Assembly: GCA_013076295.1 (NCBI GenBank)
Contig: RQOL01000618.1
Span: forward strand, 868,001 to 932,000
Source of the DNA: Sanderia malayensis
Lineage: Eukaryota > Cnidaria > Scyphozoa > Semaeostomeae > Pelagiidae
Length of the DNA: 64,000 nt
Reading direction: 5' to 3'
The first letter of the stretch is position 1. Every line of letters starts with the position of its first letter. This document shows, piece after piece, positions 1 through 12,890 of this stretch. Under the pieces are notes generated by a model. The model was not told the DNA's origin, searched no databases, and saw only the letters and a list, made by a program, of their open reading frames with translations. The position numbers and the translations under genes were made by a program.

Positions 1-1145
1 TTGCGTGCGATTTTACGTTGCACTGCACGCATTTCAAGTATAATTTAAGCTTAACGCATTGTTGATCTACTTACTTAGTGTGAATTTGCTTTCAAAATGA
101 TTAATAGTTACATATATGTATCCACCGAGGTGTAATAATCGTTGACTATGTACCATGATAAATATTATTCAATTTAAGTCGGCCAGTGGATGGTTGGCAC
201 ATTTATTGAGCAGTGATACCTTCTAGGGTCGTGCGTCTTTTAATTATTTAATTATTTCAAACTAACTTTAACATAATTGAAAAGAGAAGATCGCTTACCT
301 TGAAATTAGCTCTTCTTTCTGAATTTGTACATTCTTCCAGCTCCTGGCATGCCACGGCCAATAATTTTCTTGCTTTCAAATGAGAATGACGACAACTTAT
401 CATATGATGTGGAACCAGGTTGATTGATGGCCTAGCCAGCAAACATTCCTCTTCAGCGAATTGCGTGACGGTCGTCAGGCATTGAGCAACTTTTCAAGAA
501 ACAGCGCTTATTGTATCTTGCATTTTCTAAGCTAGTATATTGAAAATAATTATAATAATATACTTATTTGAGAGGTAAATTTTAGGTTAAAATTTGTTGA
601 CTGGCTACATAGTATTGAGGACATGTGAGATGAAGCAAAGCCCTTTTTGGCAAAACACGTTTTGGTTGTTGTTGTTGCTCATCGTCGTTATTATTATTAT
701 TACATTATCACAAATAATGTTGCTGTTGTTATTAGTTCTATCTCACTCCCAATGGAAAAAGAAGTAGTTCTTTTAATGTTTCTATAACATTAAGAGAACC
801 ACCTCCTAATTATATGAACACTCCTTTCCCTCAACCAAGAGGCAAACGCGATAAACAAGAAATCATCTGCCCAAAACCAAAAAATTATTTCGATTTTATC
901 TCAGCTTAATTTAGGCTAAATAAAATCTTGAACCAAGGGCCCCAATGTAAACAGTTGTGGCCATTGGTTCATTTATTGTCCAGTCGCCTGACGTGTGTGA
1001 ATGAATTGTTAGATTTACGCAGGAATATAAAATTGAACAACCTAAAAACAATAGAAAAGCTTTAGCATAAATAAAAACAGATTTCAAAATCTAATGCTTG
1101 TGCCTTCGTACTAAGTATAAATGGCACTTAAGCGTTTGCACCAAT
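1..1145. other. Spacer downstream of P4HTM, no gene seen
   Basis: No coding region can be supported here. The part next to 1146 is probably 3' UTR of the minus-strand P4HTM gene: a minus-strand AATAAA lies at 972-977, about 170 bases past the stop codon. The stretch near 660-730 is a run of short TTG/TTA-type repeats. The rest is AT-rich sequence with only short chance ORFs. Confidence 0.5.
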
Positions 1146-4100
1146 CTAAAGTTCAGAGTGATCAATTTGTTCAACAGCATCTTCTCCAGAAACCTGGCCA
1201 TTATTCCCAGATTTGTTTTTGTCGTTAATAATTTGTGATGATTCTGGTTGCTCATTTTTGTTCCGGCCAAAGATATCCGGATATTTATCTTCCATAATCT
1301 TGTGTGCCCACGTCCTTAGATCAGCGTCGCGAAATGGACTCACGTTAATCCAGTTGTTCGCTATCCATTTGACTCCTCTGATAACGTCACAGCCACCGTG
1401 GTAGCTACGAAAGTCGACCTGTCCCAGCCAGCCCGACTGTTTCCTTCCGACGTGGTTGTACCACAATATGGCCTTACCCTTCTTCGGTTTAACTACTATG
1501 TTGGATTTCTGGCAATTTCGCGCCAAATTGCAAAGGCCGTCAACACCTTCTTCCCAGGCCTCAAAACAAAGCGGCTCGACATAAAAGCTGACGCAAGCCA
1601 ATACAATCGTACAAGACTTCATGTTATGACTTGATATTTTTCATGAACGTAGGTTTAAAGTAACTTCAGTGAAAACTGAATTCAACAAAATTGGCAACTT
1701 TTAGTAAATCGATAATCAAAGAAACAAATACCTCTTTATTGAGTGTTGCGTTGTCAGCTATGGGGAAAGCTGTCTCCCCTCCCAGCTCAACATCATTGAG
1801 AAAGTATAAAACAGTCATGAACCTGTAATAAGCAAAATAAATGACAGCTTAGAGAGTGCGTTTAAAAGGGTGGAGGGGGGGGGGGTGCTGGAACGAAACT
1901 TCCAGAGCAGATTGTACAGTTGAATCTGCTCAAACTAGTGAAGGCGCGTCGAGGCTAAATTGTAAAGCATAGCCACTTCAGCCGAGAATCAGCAGAGGAG
2001 AGTGAACTCATCAAGGTTTAACTGCACAGGAAGAAAATCTATGCAATATCGTATGATGACATCATCACAACCTAGAGCCTCTTTCAAACACGGCTCTCCG
2101 ATATGAATACAGTGAAGAAATTAAGTTGGATAGGGGGGCAGGGACGATAGAAATTAGGGGGCAGTGACGATAAAAATTACAGTTGCCATGATAACAAATA
2201 GTAATTTCCATTTTTGAGGGTATACTGCTCCCTCCCCTTTGGTAAGCATGATTACGGCTGTTGCACAGATGAAATTTTGTAATGAATGCTAACCTGCATA
2301 TCTGACAGTCTTGAGGTGCTTCCCTAATATGGCAACACGTCTTGCTGTCCTTGAACACCTCCATGCTATCAAGATGACAGTTGTAATGGCCTCCTGGCTC
2401 GTATTTAACAATCTGGAAATAATACAAACAATTACGGTTGAAGATCCGTCCGACTACCATTTAAAGCCCTGTCTTCACCAGTCAAACTAACTCGGGTTAG
2501 AATCTGCAATGTAAACATCTGGGTTTGGGTTCCATCCAGGTTGGACTGTACTCCTTCTACCTCTCATAACTTTGACTCGTACGTTTATCTCATGTAACAT
2601 ACGACAAGCGTACGACAAAAGTGCGACAAACGTACGACAAACGTACGACAAACGTATTGAAAGTCAAACATAAGGTATGTTTGACTCTCGATATCTCGAA
2701 CGATTGTTAGCTCTTGCAAATTTGAATATTGCATTTAGTAACAAGCCTAGGTCCCTTGAGCATTTGTCGCTAAAATATAGAAAACTTGTCAAGAATAAAA
2801 GTGTGGTCAATCAAGGTTGATTCGTGGATAAACTTAAGTATATATTAAGACAATTACAATCAAAATTATACCTGTAAATCCTCACTTGATTTTACCATGG
2901 CACTGGGAAGGCGTGTCAGCTCTACCAAACTACAAAAAAAGAGATAAATCAACTCAAAATTGTTAATATGCAGCGTTGCAGTATTTGGTAAAGGCACTTT
3001 AAAAACGACTTGAAGTTTTGCTGGGTTGGCGTGTTCAGTTCCAAGAGAAAGGATAAAAAAGATGGGCGGGTGAATGAAGCAGAAATAGTGAGTTTGGAGT
3101 GGGTTTCGGTTTGAAAAAAGTGGTGAGCTAATTTTAAAAAAATGTGTAGTTTGGGGGAGCGCAGGTGTGCTATTGGCATAGGTGAAAACGAAATGGGGAC
3201 TAATCAGGCATTTATGACATACATTCGTTTATACAATTATATCAAACTATGTATACAAATGAAAAGGATGTAAACACAGATGTGACTCAAATCAATTAAC
3301 GCAATCGCTCTTGTGTTAAGAAGAATACAAATGCTGATGCTTACAGGATGAAATTACAAACCGTTGCTGATAGTTACGAAGTACAGAATCTTTTGTGTGA
3401 TCAATGAATACTTGTTGACTGTGTCGGCTTTTGCTTTCTGGCCAAATCTCTTTAATTCTATTTATATTCTTCAGTAACAAGGAGCTCTCATTGGTAGAAT
3501 CGATTTGCTCAAATTCTGCTTTTGATATCAAACCTGAAAATCGATTTAGCATTAAACCAAGATAGAAAACCAAGATTAACCCAAAATCAAGTCAATAGAA
3601 ATAGCAAGACAATAAAATAGAGTAAAGTTAAGGTGTACCCAAATAAGGCAAGCAGAATCAAGACGAAATTTTGATTAAGCGTGATCTAAGTGCCATTATA
3701 GTAAGCAAAGCACTGGCTTTCCTAACAAACGAAAGCTAGTTCTTACTATAATGTCTTAAGCCTGGTTTCTATATAGTCGTTGAGGGTCTTTGAGGGTGCC
3801 TCAAAGGACTAAAAACAACTTTTTACAATGTATCTATGTGATTTTTAATCCTTTCAGCAACCCTCAACGACTACATGGAAACCAGGCTTCAGGAGAGTGC
3901 ATAAAAGATACGGCTGCGAGAGTCATGATCAAATAACTCATTAAGCAAAATGATGGGCCATCCATTCTTACCATCTTGGTTACTGTCAACATTGCTTACT
4001 TGCATCCTCAGAGAAAGAGAAAGGAAGAGAACAGGTTTAGAAAGTGTGAAATTTACAGTAACAGCACTACTGTAACTCTTTAGTAAAAATAACAATTCAT

Positions 4101-6333
4101 AACAATCTCACTATTTGCCACTTACAATTTGGTAACATTTGCAACGTCAATATCAAAACCCACGTGGTGTTCCAGGTAAAGCTTTGCCTGAAAAGCAATT
4201 ATTTTATATTAGTTTAATTAGTTAAACACAGTAAACTCGTAATCTCTCTGTATTATATTCACATGTCATACTTGTAATGAAGTGGCGGTGCCACAGAAAG
4301 AACTGGGGCGTGGCTCCCCAGCTATCGCAAAAATTGATTTCGTAATGGGCCAAAATTCAATGAAAAGATACGAGGAGGGTGGATAAGAACGTGGCGGACA
4401 AAATTTCAACATTTTTAAAGGTCGTGACACCTAAAAGCTCCTTTGTCCCTCTCCAATACCCGCGACTTCTTCGGGGCTAGTAAAACCACTGGTTAACGGC
4501 AATTTTTTGAATTTTGCTTCAGTTTTTGGCTGCCTTGAGGAAAAGACGTTTCTTTCTCAGTTCAGCTGCTCTTTGCTCCGTTTCAAGTATTTACTTCATC
4601 AGAATATGTATAACAATACGAACACCTCCGCCGCCACGTAATGTAATCGATTTTTATTTACAATCAATTCCATTCTCACAAGATCCATCCATTCCCCGAT
4701 CGTAAGGTCCGGGTTTTCCGCAATCCAAGGCTCGTTTCCCAACGCGTTCCAGCAGGTCCATAGTTACCCGGTGTTAACATTTCAACACCTCAGTCAGCCA
4801 ACGCGCGGCTGAATTGCGTCACTTCAATTCCCACGTCTTTTGTCAGCGGCGTGCGGTTAACCGCGACGCAGTTAGCAGGGGACAGTTAGTTAGTTATCTA
4901 GTTAGTTTTTGTCAGGTTAGTTAGTTCGTGGAAGTCGAAGAATATTCAACGACAAATTGCTGACGTCTTCGATCGGAAACGATCCCCTGGTCAGTGAACA
5001 ATCAAGTAACATTGAAAACTAGATTTTCTCTTTGTCATTTAATTAGATTTTAATTGATTCCTTTCCTTTGTTTACATTATTGACATTATGTTGTATTGTT
5101 GTTGTAATTGTTTATAAATTTGAGTGATGCGATTTTGTTAGCAGGGGACATGCGCAGAACGACACACACCATGGGATTTCGTTTACAAAAACAAAAGATG
5201 GAAAAACTGGGCAGGAACGAGATCCAGCACATGGAATGTGAACCTTTTATAAACAAGTTAATTCATGACATGACATGACATACAGTGGTTTTTGTACTTA
5301 GGATATGTAGTATGTAACATGTACATGTTACTTATTAAACACAAGATTGCAATCTAATTTCCACTGTGCTCCTCTGCTCATTGAATGTTATTTGCCAAGG
5401 TACTGTGTTCAGAGGAGCACTAGTAAGTGCTTTTATATAGCATTTACCAACACTCTGATATTTTAATCATATGAAAACATATCAAAAAAGTCAGATATAT
5501 CACCTCTGCCATGTCAATTTCACCATTTTTATTTACATCCCAAACTTTGAAAGCATCTGATATGAAATCTGTTTGTGTGGCATTTTCATATTCCTCAGGG
5601 ACGAGGCCTAAAATGTTGTCATCTTCACCAATCGTCACACTTGTACTCAGACCTTGTCTCTCAGCAAGATTAACCATGTAATCACATTCTTTGTGACTTA
5701 GAAAGTTGTTCACTTCAAATACTGGAGGACGTCTACTCAGAGTCTTCACAATATACAATTTTCCATCACTCAATTTGATTGGAACTTCTCTACCAAGCTG
5801 TAAATACAATGTCAATGTTAGAGGACAGCAGGTGCTATATTCTGGGTTTACATTGATCAAAGTCAATTGACTTTGCATTGACTCATCAATTAAACATATG
5901 CAGCCAGTGTGTGTCAACCTTAAAAAGTGCAGATTTAGGTGCAAGCTTGATAATGATTTTTAAATCAATATTAATCTAAAACACACCCAAAACACGTAAT
6001 ACAGTGTCTTTGTTGTAATAATTAGTAAACCAGCAGTCGCAGTCCCATGATAAAATATTTAGGTACCACCAAATTTTCATTTTGAACAAGATAATAAAAA
6101 GTATATGTAATATTGATTAGGCAAGCAACCTTTCCTGGTTTTAGCCTCCTTAACTTGTAATTTCCATACTCTTCTTGTAATTGTTTCATAGTTTCATCAA
6201 TCTCAACTTGAATTCGTTGCCTTCTATTCGCATCTTCACTGCCTTCTTGTTTTTGCAGATGGCCTAGCTCGGCAAGTAGCAGAATTAAGAAGAAGCAGAA
6301 GAGATACGGAAAGCAATCGCCAATTAAAATCAT
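1146..6333 (-). CDS. P4HTM: Transmembrane prolyl 4-hydroxylase, nine exons
   Basis: An ER-membrane 2-oxoglutarate/Fe(II) dioxygenase that hydroxylates prolines (family knowledge). Proposed exons, 5' to 3' on the minus strand: 6333-6130, 5797-5504, 4187-4126, 4006-3972, 3533-3362, 2929-2872, 2412-2294, 1822-1732, 1559-1146. All junctions keep frame and give 482 residues; the human protein is about 500. An N-terminal signal anchor (residues 7-22) precedes a charged segment. Two EF-hand loops follow, DVNKNGEIDMAE (155-166) and the second around 194-205, which is split by an intron. The catalytic core has HLD (H288, D290) for iron, the distal His in YHGG (H399) and the 2-oxoglutarate Lys in RGVKW (K409), so it looks active. 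The EF-hand plus P4H combination is specific to P4HTM and separates it from collagen P4HA enzymes. The protein ends in HSEL. A MITE sits in the intron at 3534-3971. Confidence 0.93.
3758..3889. mobile_element. Short MITE in a P4HTM intron
   Basis: A 132-bp block bounded by about 30-bp imperfect inverted repeats. The left end reads AAGCCTGGTTTCTATATAG and the right end is its complement with a few changes (ends ...AAACCAGGCTT). No coding capacity. A target duplication is not clear. It lies in the intron between the fourth and fifth coding exons of P4HTM. Confidence 0.7.
5005..5102. repeat. Dispersed repeat, copy 1 (partner near 22.2 kb)
   Basis: About 95 bp that recurs in the same orientation at 22217-22310 with a few substitutions. 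The shared tract includes TTTAATTGATTCC-like sequence followed by TTGACATTATGTTGTATTGT. No coding potential and no clear termini. Confidence 0.6.
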
Positions 6334-7235
6334 ATCTTGGCTACTGCGCTATTTCCACCATAAGCACATAAATTCAAATAAATCCACTTGCATTGCAGGA
6401 TGATGCAAGTCAGAATGAAACTTCACCTTGGCTAGAAGGTGCCTTAGGAAAACAAGACTCTGACTCTTAGACAGGGAATTTCCCACAACAATCTAAGGAT
6501 CTGGCTGGGTAACCAAAAATTTTAATGCTTAGAACGAAAGTCTAAATATAGGAGATAAAAATTCCGAGTTGGGACATTTCGGAAAATTAACTCTTCTCAC
6601 GTGACAGTGACGTAATTAATTAGGCGGCAAGACACGGTCAGAAAAAAATCAACCATAACAAATTTCAAATCCAATTACATTTTTGAATTGCTCTTTAATA
6701 GTTATGTCAACTTCCTAAAAGAACCATAACCAAAAAACGTACGGTTCCAAAGTAATAGGCCTTTAAAGTTGCAAAAATCAGGGGGTAACTTCACATAATT
6801 CCGATGGTAAGTTTGTTTGCCCCCGGCAAGTTAACAAACGTCAACGTAAAATAAATAACAAATATGATATCTAAGTTCTATTACCAGCTATGTTGTAACA
6901 TATTATAAGCTATACATTATGGGCTTCAGATGAATTATGGCGCTTTTGTACTTCATTGTTACCCCCTGTTTTCCTTAAATTTAAATTTCCTTGTTGCTTT
7001 AATGCTAATTGGTTTTCAGAGTATGCATTAAATGTACAATTCTTATTAATTAGCAGGTTTGGCCATTTACTGAGTTGCAAAATCACATGGGTTGTATCAA
7101 AGGGGGAAAGCATTAAGATGCATAATACAAAAGAATGAACATACCTCAACTATGAAACCGATCTAAGGTAGCCACTCATCGCTAGACATAAATTCTGATA
7201 CTTTCCCATACACTCTCGTCACTTAAATGGCTCTA
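6334..7235. other. Upstream region of P4HTM, no gene seen
   Basis: This holds the presumed promoter and 5' UTR of P4HTM (first ATG at 6333-6331 on the minus strand) and AT-rich spacer. Overlapping short ORFs on both strands near 6.9-7.15 kb show no recognisable protein features. Confidence 0.4.
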
Positions 7236-7237
7236 TG

Positions 7238-7990
7238 TCACACAGTTAGTTGTATCGGAGTCTTTTGCATCAGATCTTCTGTTGCCTCAGATGTTGTTTG
7301 ATTCTCCAGGATTAGATCATCTAAGCTTGTTGTTTTTCTTCTTTTCTGTTTTTGAACCGGTTCTCGAGCCATTTGTCTTGGGGGATAGCTGCTCTGAATG
7401 ACTTCTTTCGTAATCAGCCGAACCTCCATCTCTTGTTGATGGTGGAAATTGATTGCAGGCAAAACAGACGGGCTTCTTCTTCAATCGTCTATCCGCATTT
7501 CTCTAAGTCAAGATTTTTAATGGTTTGCTGCCTGCAACGATACCATAAATAAGCTTGAAAATGAGCTCTTTGATAACTTGGACAGCGGAATCGAGATGCG
7601 GGGGCAAAGACATCGAAGATATCTTTTTCAAACTCATGTACAAGGGAATTCTTGTTTGCACGTAATCTTCATTATCCTTGCCCGAATAGATCGCTGAACG
7701 CACAAACTCTTTTACATTGTTTCAATTGTCATTGGTCAGCTTTCTGTCTTGCTCAAGTGACTCAAGGAAACCCAACCTGGTTTTATCTGCAAGAACCTTC
7801 TTGAAGATACGAATTTTAAAAGTTCGATAGAAGTACGATGTCGTATAGCAGCCTGTAATTGCATAAAATGCCAGACAAACATCTCTTCCCAGGAAATCAC
7901 AAATGGCACCAATGTTTGCATATTTCTCAGCATTATACTTGAAGTACCATTACATTTAAAATAACACTGCGTATAAGCAAATCACCCTAA
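7238..7990 (-). pseudogene. Decayed transposon ORF with an ITGC-TTS motif
   Basis: Reading the minus strand from about 7960 gives a coherent protein-like frame with AFYAITGCYTTSYFYR, then an in-frame TGA stop near 7720. The same frame continues with VKEFVRSAIYSGKDNED and SLPPHLDSAVQVI. The ITGCDTTS-type motif and the SLPP segment recall a repeated hypothetical protein common in cnidarian genomes and probably transposon-borne (from memory, no search). A further frame change occurs near 7.5 kb. Function is unknown. The stop and frame changes mark it as dead. Confidence 0.55.
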
Positions 7991-9166
7991 AAGTCTTTCA
8001 ATCTGTGCCTTTAACTAATTTTGTCAAGATTAAAGTCGCGTTACTGTTTATTCATAGAAATAAGCTAAGAAAACACGAAAAAGCCAAAACAAACTTTTTA
8101 GCCAGTGAACTTCAAAAATGCCAAGTTATTAACCCTGGTTAGAATTCTTTCACAATTGTGGTGAATTCTGTTCGGAAAGCGTCCACAAATTGTAGATAGT
8201 AATTTCAACTTCGAATAAAAACACAGCTTGTAAGACAGCGATATATTTATATGTGAAAAACAGCATAAAAAAAGCAAACCCATCACAATCACAAAACTCT
8301 CTCTCTTTTTCTCTCGTCTCATACATCCGCCTCGCCTCTCTTCCTCCTTCAATTCACTAATATATAAAACGTGATGTCACGTGAGGTGCTCTAAACAAAA
8401 GAAAACTCGCCCTCCGTTGTCACTGAACTCCTTCTACGGTTTTCGGTCTAGCGTCGCGAAAGACGCACCGATCTGCTCCACGTATCCTTGGGAAGTAAAA
8501 TGAGGATTGCTTTTCGTGAATTTCTCTTTCGTTTTCGAGATATTCAGCTTTTTCTGAATCGAAAACTTTCCCAGGAAGTCTATTGTTTTTTACAAAAGAA
8601 TCGGGCTCACTTGCCACAGGAAGCAAATTTCCACCTCGATTCTCGAGTGGTTTTCTCCGCAATTATTCATAAATTCATTTCGAAAATTCCATATAACGTT
8701 AGCATGGAGCTCGCCCAGCAGCTCGGTGTTTTTCGCTTTTCGATGTTCCAATTACTTCCAAAGATGTGCCCAAGTTAAACTAAACTACTGAGATCTCATC
8801 TCTAAATGTTGTTTCCAGCGAAAGCCGTTCTGCCCTTGAGTCAGGATTTACGTCACTATTTGAAATTTGATATATTTTGGTATTAGTCATTCCAACATCG
8901 GAGACGGGCTATCTTTAAAACACCGAGTCCGGAATCTGGAACGGGCCCATGTTGTCGTTTTTCGCCAACAGGAAGTAGAATGGTGTCCTTTGTTCTGAGA
9001 TTGCATCTCTCTTCACTGGAATAGTTCGTGCAAAATACATGGTTCTGATGATGCAATGTTTTGCAATGTCCCATGAAAATCAGAAGAGTTGTTGGAGTGA
9101 AAAGAACATCAGAGAAACGAAAGCCAGTTGGACTTTTCAAATAAATATCACGATGCCTCTGCTGTA
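7991..9166. other. Spacer, no recognisable gene
   Basis: Contains unsupported ORFs on both strands (8488-8778 plus, 8420-8662 minus, 8883-9230 minus). The two at 8.4-8.8 kb overlap antisense and neither shows a domain, signal peptide or membrane segment I recognise. The 8883-9230 ORF runs into the tandem duplication that follows. Confidence 0.4.
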
Positions 9167-9168
9167 TC

Positions 9169-9391
9169 CGTGACTTTAGCATTTTGTTCCTCTTTGCAGC
9201 GTTAGTTTCCGTTGACTGTAATCTCTTCAAGCTTCACACAAACGACTGTCATGTACTTCTGAATATTCCATCAATCTAATCCGTGACTTTAGCATTTTGT
9301 TCCTCTTTGCAGCGTTAGTTTCCGTTGACTGTAATCTCTTCAAGCTTCACACAAACGACTGTCATGTACTTCTGAATATTCCATCAATCTA
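9169..9391. repeat. Perfect-looking 112-bp tandem duplication
   Basis: A unit starting CCGTGACTTTAGCATTTTG at 9169 is repeated from 9281 with essentially no differences over about 110 bases. The two copies abut directly. The near identity implies a recent duplication or an assembly artefact. Confidence 0.85.
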
Positions 9392-10020
9392 TTATAATTT
9401 TAAAGCTGCAACCATATAACTGACCGGATTCCCTAGACGATATCCAATAACAAGATACGTGTCCGTGATTCCTCTCCAACTTGAACCATCTATAAGTGGA
9501 GCAAGCACCCCCTATATACACCCTCTCCTGGGGAATTACCCCACTAAGTAGTCAAAGTCATTGACATTATCAATTAAAGATATAATTACAACAGCTTGAT
9601 TTCGTCCCAACTTCATACAGTTTCTGGTACAAATTCGGGTGGACATGCTTTACTTTTACAACAACTTAACACCATAACGAGGCCACTACGTAATTGTTCT
9701 CGCACTCCCCCTTCAGTCGTGTCCCTTCGCATGCGTCGCTGTTCTAGGCACTTCGATCAGCCTGCTGTTACTCGCTAATCAGCACACAGCCAGAAAATAA
9801 CTGCAAAAAGCTGAACTGACAGCTGTTCATCTACGTAACAATAGCTTCCTGTTGGCAAACAATCACAAAATGGGCCGGGGAGGAATGCAATTGCAAGTTA
9901 TGATTTTGTTGTCAATATCTTTCCAGTAATAATTAAATAGCAATAATTCTACAGAGAGCCGATCTGAGACAATATATGTTAAAACATCGAAAACATCGGA
10001 GAGAGAGTTCCTCTTCACCC
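9392..10020. other. Spacer before the minisatellite
   Basis: No gene seen. Position 9530-9549 reads TGGGGAATTACCCCACTAA. Its imperfect complement occurs at 11281-11301 on the far side of the minisatellite, so the pair may be the ends of an element enclosing the array. Confidence 0.35.
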
Positions 10021-11200
10021 GATCGCTTTTCCACTCGCATCCAAACCCACTCCACTTTTGTTGAAGATCACTGTCCCACTCACATCGAAGGCCAAAACAA
10101 TAGAAATCCACCCCACTTTTGTTGAAGATCATTGTCCCATTCACATCGAAGGCCAAAACAATAGAAATCCACCCCACTTTTCTTCAAGATCACTGTCCCA
10201 CTCACATCGAAGGCCAAAACAACAGTAAACCCACCCCACTTTTGTTGAAGATCACTGTCTCACTCACATCGAAGGCCAAAACAATAGAAATCCACCACAC
10301 TTTTCTTCAAGATCACTGTCCCACTCACATCGAAGGCCAAAACAATAGAAATCCACCCCACGTTTGTTGAAGATCATTGTCCCACTCACATCGAAGGCCA
10401 AAACAATAGAAATCCACCCCACCTTTCTTCACGATCACTGTCCCACTCACATCGAAGGCCAAAACAATAGATATCCACCACACTTTTCTTCAAGATCACT
10501 GTCCCACTCACATCGAAAGCCAAAACATCAGAAACCCACCCCCCTTTTGTTGAAGATCGCTGTTCCACTCAGATCGAAGGCCAAAGCATCAGAAACCCAC
10601 CCCACTTTTGTTGAAGATCGCTGTTCCACTCACATCGAAAACCAAAATAACAGAAACCCACCCCACTTTTGTTCAAGATCGCTGTTCCACTCAGATTGAA
10701 GGCCAAAACAATAGAAATCCACCCCACTTTTGTTGAAGATCATTGTCCCACTCACATCGAAGGCCAAAACAATAGAACTCCACCCCACTTTTCTTCAAGA
10801 TCACTGTCCTACTCACATCGAAGGCCAAAACAACAGTAAACCCACCCCACTTTTGTTGAAGATCACTGTCTCACTCACATCGAAGGCCAAAACAATAGAA
10901 ATCCACCACACTTTTCTTCAAGATCACTGTCCCACTCACATCGAAGGCCAAAACAATAGAAATCCACCCCACTTTTGTTGAAGATCATTGTCCCACTCAC
11001 ATCGAAGGCCAAAACAACAGTAAACCCACCCCACTTTTGTTGAAGATCGCTGTTCCACTCAGATCGAAGGCCAAAGCATCAGAAACCCACCCCCCTTTTG
11101 TTGAAGATCGCTGTTCCACTCACATCGAAGGCCAAAACAACAGAAACCCACCCCACTTTTGTTCAAGACCGCTGTTCCACTCACATCGAAGGCCAAAACA
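10021..11200. repeat. 61-bp minisatellite, about 19 copies
   Basis: The phrase CACATCGAAGGCCAAAACA recurs every 61 bases (for example 10081, 10142, 10203). Units vary mainly in the segment before GATC, which reads either TTGTTGAAG or TTCTTCAAG. A block of several units starting near 10119 is repeated almost exactly near 10730, about ten units later, so segments of the array have themselves been duplicated. Because 61 is not a multiple of three, the translated ORFs across it cycle through frames and are not considered genes. Confidence 0.95.
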
Positions 11201-11238
11201 CTAGGGAGGTGGCGCGCGAAGCGCGCCAGCCTTCCTAG
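11201..11238. repeat. GC-rich hairpin at the end of the minisatellite
   Basis: Near-palindromic sequence from CTAGGGAGGTGGCGCGCG to CGCGCCAGCCTTCCTAG, ending the 61-bp array abruptly. It could form a strong stem. It may be the end of a small inverted-repeat element. Confidence 0.7.
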
Positions 11239-12890
11239 TCAATTATATAGAAAATGTCAACAAGTATTAAAAAGTAATGTTAGTCCGGGGGTAATTCCCC
11301 ACACAATAGACTGTTATTCGGGCCCAGTCCCTCGACAATGCATGCTCTGATATCTTCAATACGATGAGAATGTGATATTGAACGGCATTTGGTCGCTGAA
11401 AATGACCGGAGATCTATTGCATTTGCTTTCAATCATCAAAGCTACGAAGACCAGAACAGTTATCAGTAAAATGCATATCATCTGAAACAGGTAGGTTTCT
11501 TAAAAAAACAGTTTTGCTAGCAAGTAAAAGAATCAAATCCAAAGTTCTTATAATCCTGTCGAAAAGTTTCCAGCTGAGAGAATATATCATATATGTTGTT
11601 TTTTCTTCTTTTTACTTTAAAAAATTTTCTTACCCAACTTATTCAGACAATTTTTTTTAGTACCCAACCAAACAAATGGCAAAAAAACTTACCCAACCCC
11701 AGAACATTTTGAGCACCCTACACGTTTTAAACATGCAATTAAAGCCCCAGGAAGCTATTGGGCCTTGTTTTTTCAGGCATGATAATTAAAATAAAACCCT
11801 GAATACAAACTGTGATGTATATTGGCTCCATGTTGTGCAAATATGAAACTTTCCTCCATTGATTTTAGTATTACGCATTACGGCGTACTTGTTGGTATAA
11901 CATGAGCAGGTATAGCTTCACAACAGCTCCTTGCAGTTTTAAAACGTTGATAGATATTACAGAGATTTAAACAGTTCTGAAGGTCTTTAAATAAAATTTG
12001 AAGAAACTGTTTTTAAAGACAGCTTTTATTTAGGGGTCATTGCAAAGGAAAATATCGATTTTAACAGATACCAGCAGTATCCAGCTGACGTCAACATTTC
12101 TAATGTTTTCAAAATTTTCATACTATAGTATATGAAATCATCATCTCAAAATCAAGTTACCCAACCCTATCATTCAATTATTTTTTTACCCACCCTTTTA
12201 CCTTCCTTTTTTCTGGTTTACCCAACCATTTCTCTTCAGATAGATAGATAGATAGATAGATCAAGGAAATAGAATCATTAACGAAATATTCCAGGGAGTT
12301 GAGATCTCTCAGCACTCTTCAAATCAACCAAGTAGCTGCAGATATCGCCTGGGATGGTCAAACTCAGGAAAAAACAGCACATTTTCAAGCCAGGTTTATA
12401 AACTAGAAAATAGACGAATAACAAAAAATGAAAAAGCTTTTAGTTTGGATAAATAATGCATGGAAAGCAGCTATTTGTCAAGAATAGGACGGAGAGCCAG
12501 GGGATGTAGACCGTAATCAAAACAGTTGGTTGAACAAAGAAACAAAGAAGCGACGAACACAAATTCTGTTCTTTTGAGTCGCGTATGAGACAAAAAATTA
12601 TCCAATATTATATACGTATATGGTTTGCGATTTGGTAAATATTATGCACTTCAGCGAGTCAAAAACGCGTAACTTATTAATTGCATTTGCAATGAAAAAT
12701 ACGTATATGACGAATTATGTCGTTTGTCTTTTGTCCTTTGTCCTTTGTCCTACACATCGTGCGTCTCTATACTAATGGATTGTTGACAATGACAGTTCGG
12801 GCCCGTAAACACGAGCAAAATGGGGACAATCTTTGGTCATTAGCACTCGGGTTGCCCGTATTATAGTTTCCTTTGCAAGCTCGTGCTTTG
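11239..12890. other. AT-rich spacer with microsatellites
   Basis: No gene seen. Contains a GATA tetranucleotide run at about 12238-12263, a TTTGTCC-type run near 12725-12752, and clusters of ACCCAAC motifs around 11630-11700 and 12160-12230. Confidence 0.45.

Noticed and set aside
10119..11350. Plus-strand ORFs of 60-110 residues across the minisatellite
   Set aside because: They are frame readings of a 61-bp repeat that shifts frame each unit. There is no conserved reading frame between units.
11630..12230. TTACCCAAC clusters as a possible telomere-like repeat
   Set aside because: Spacing is irregular, the word is not TTAGGG-like, and copies are few.
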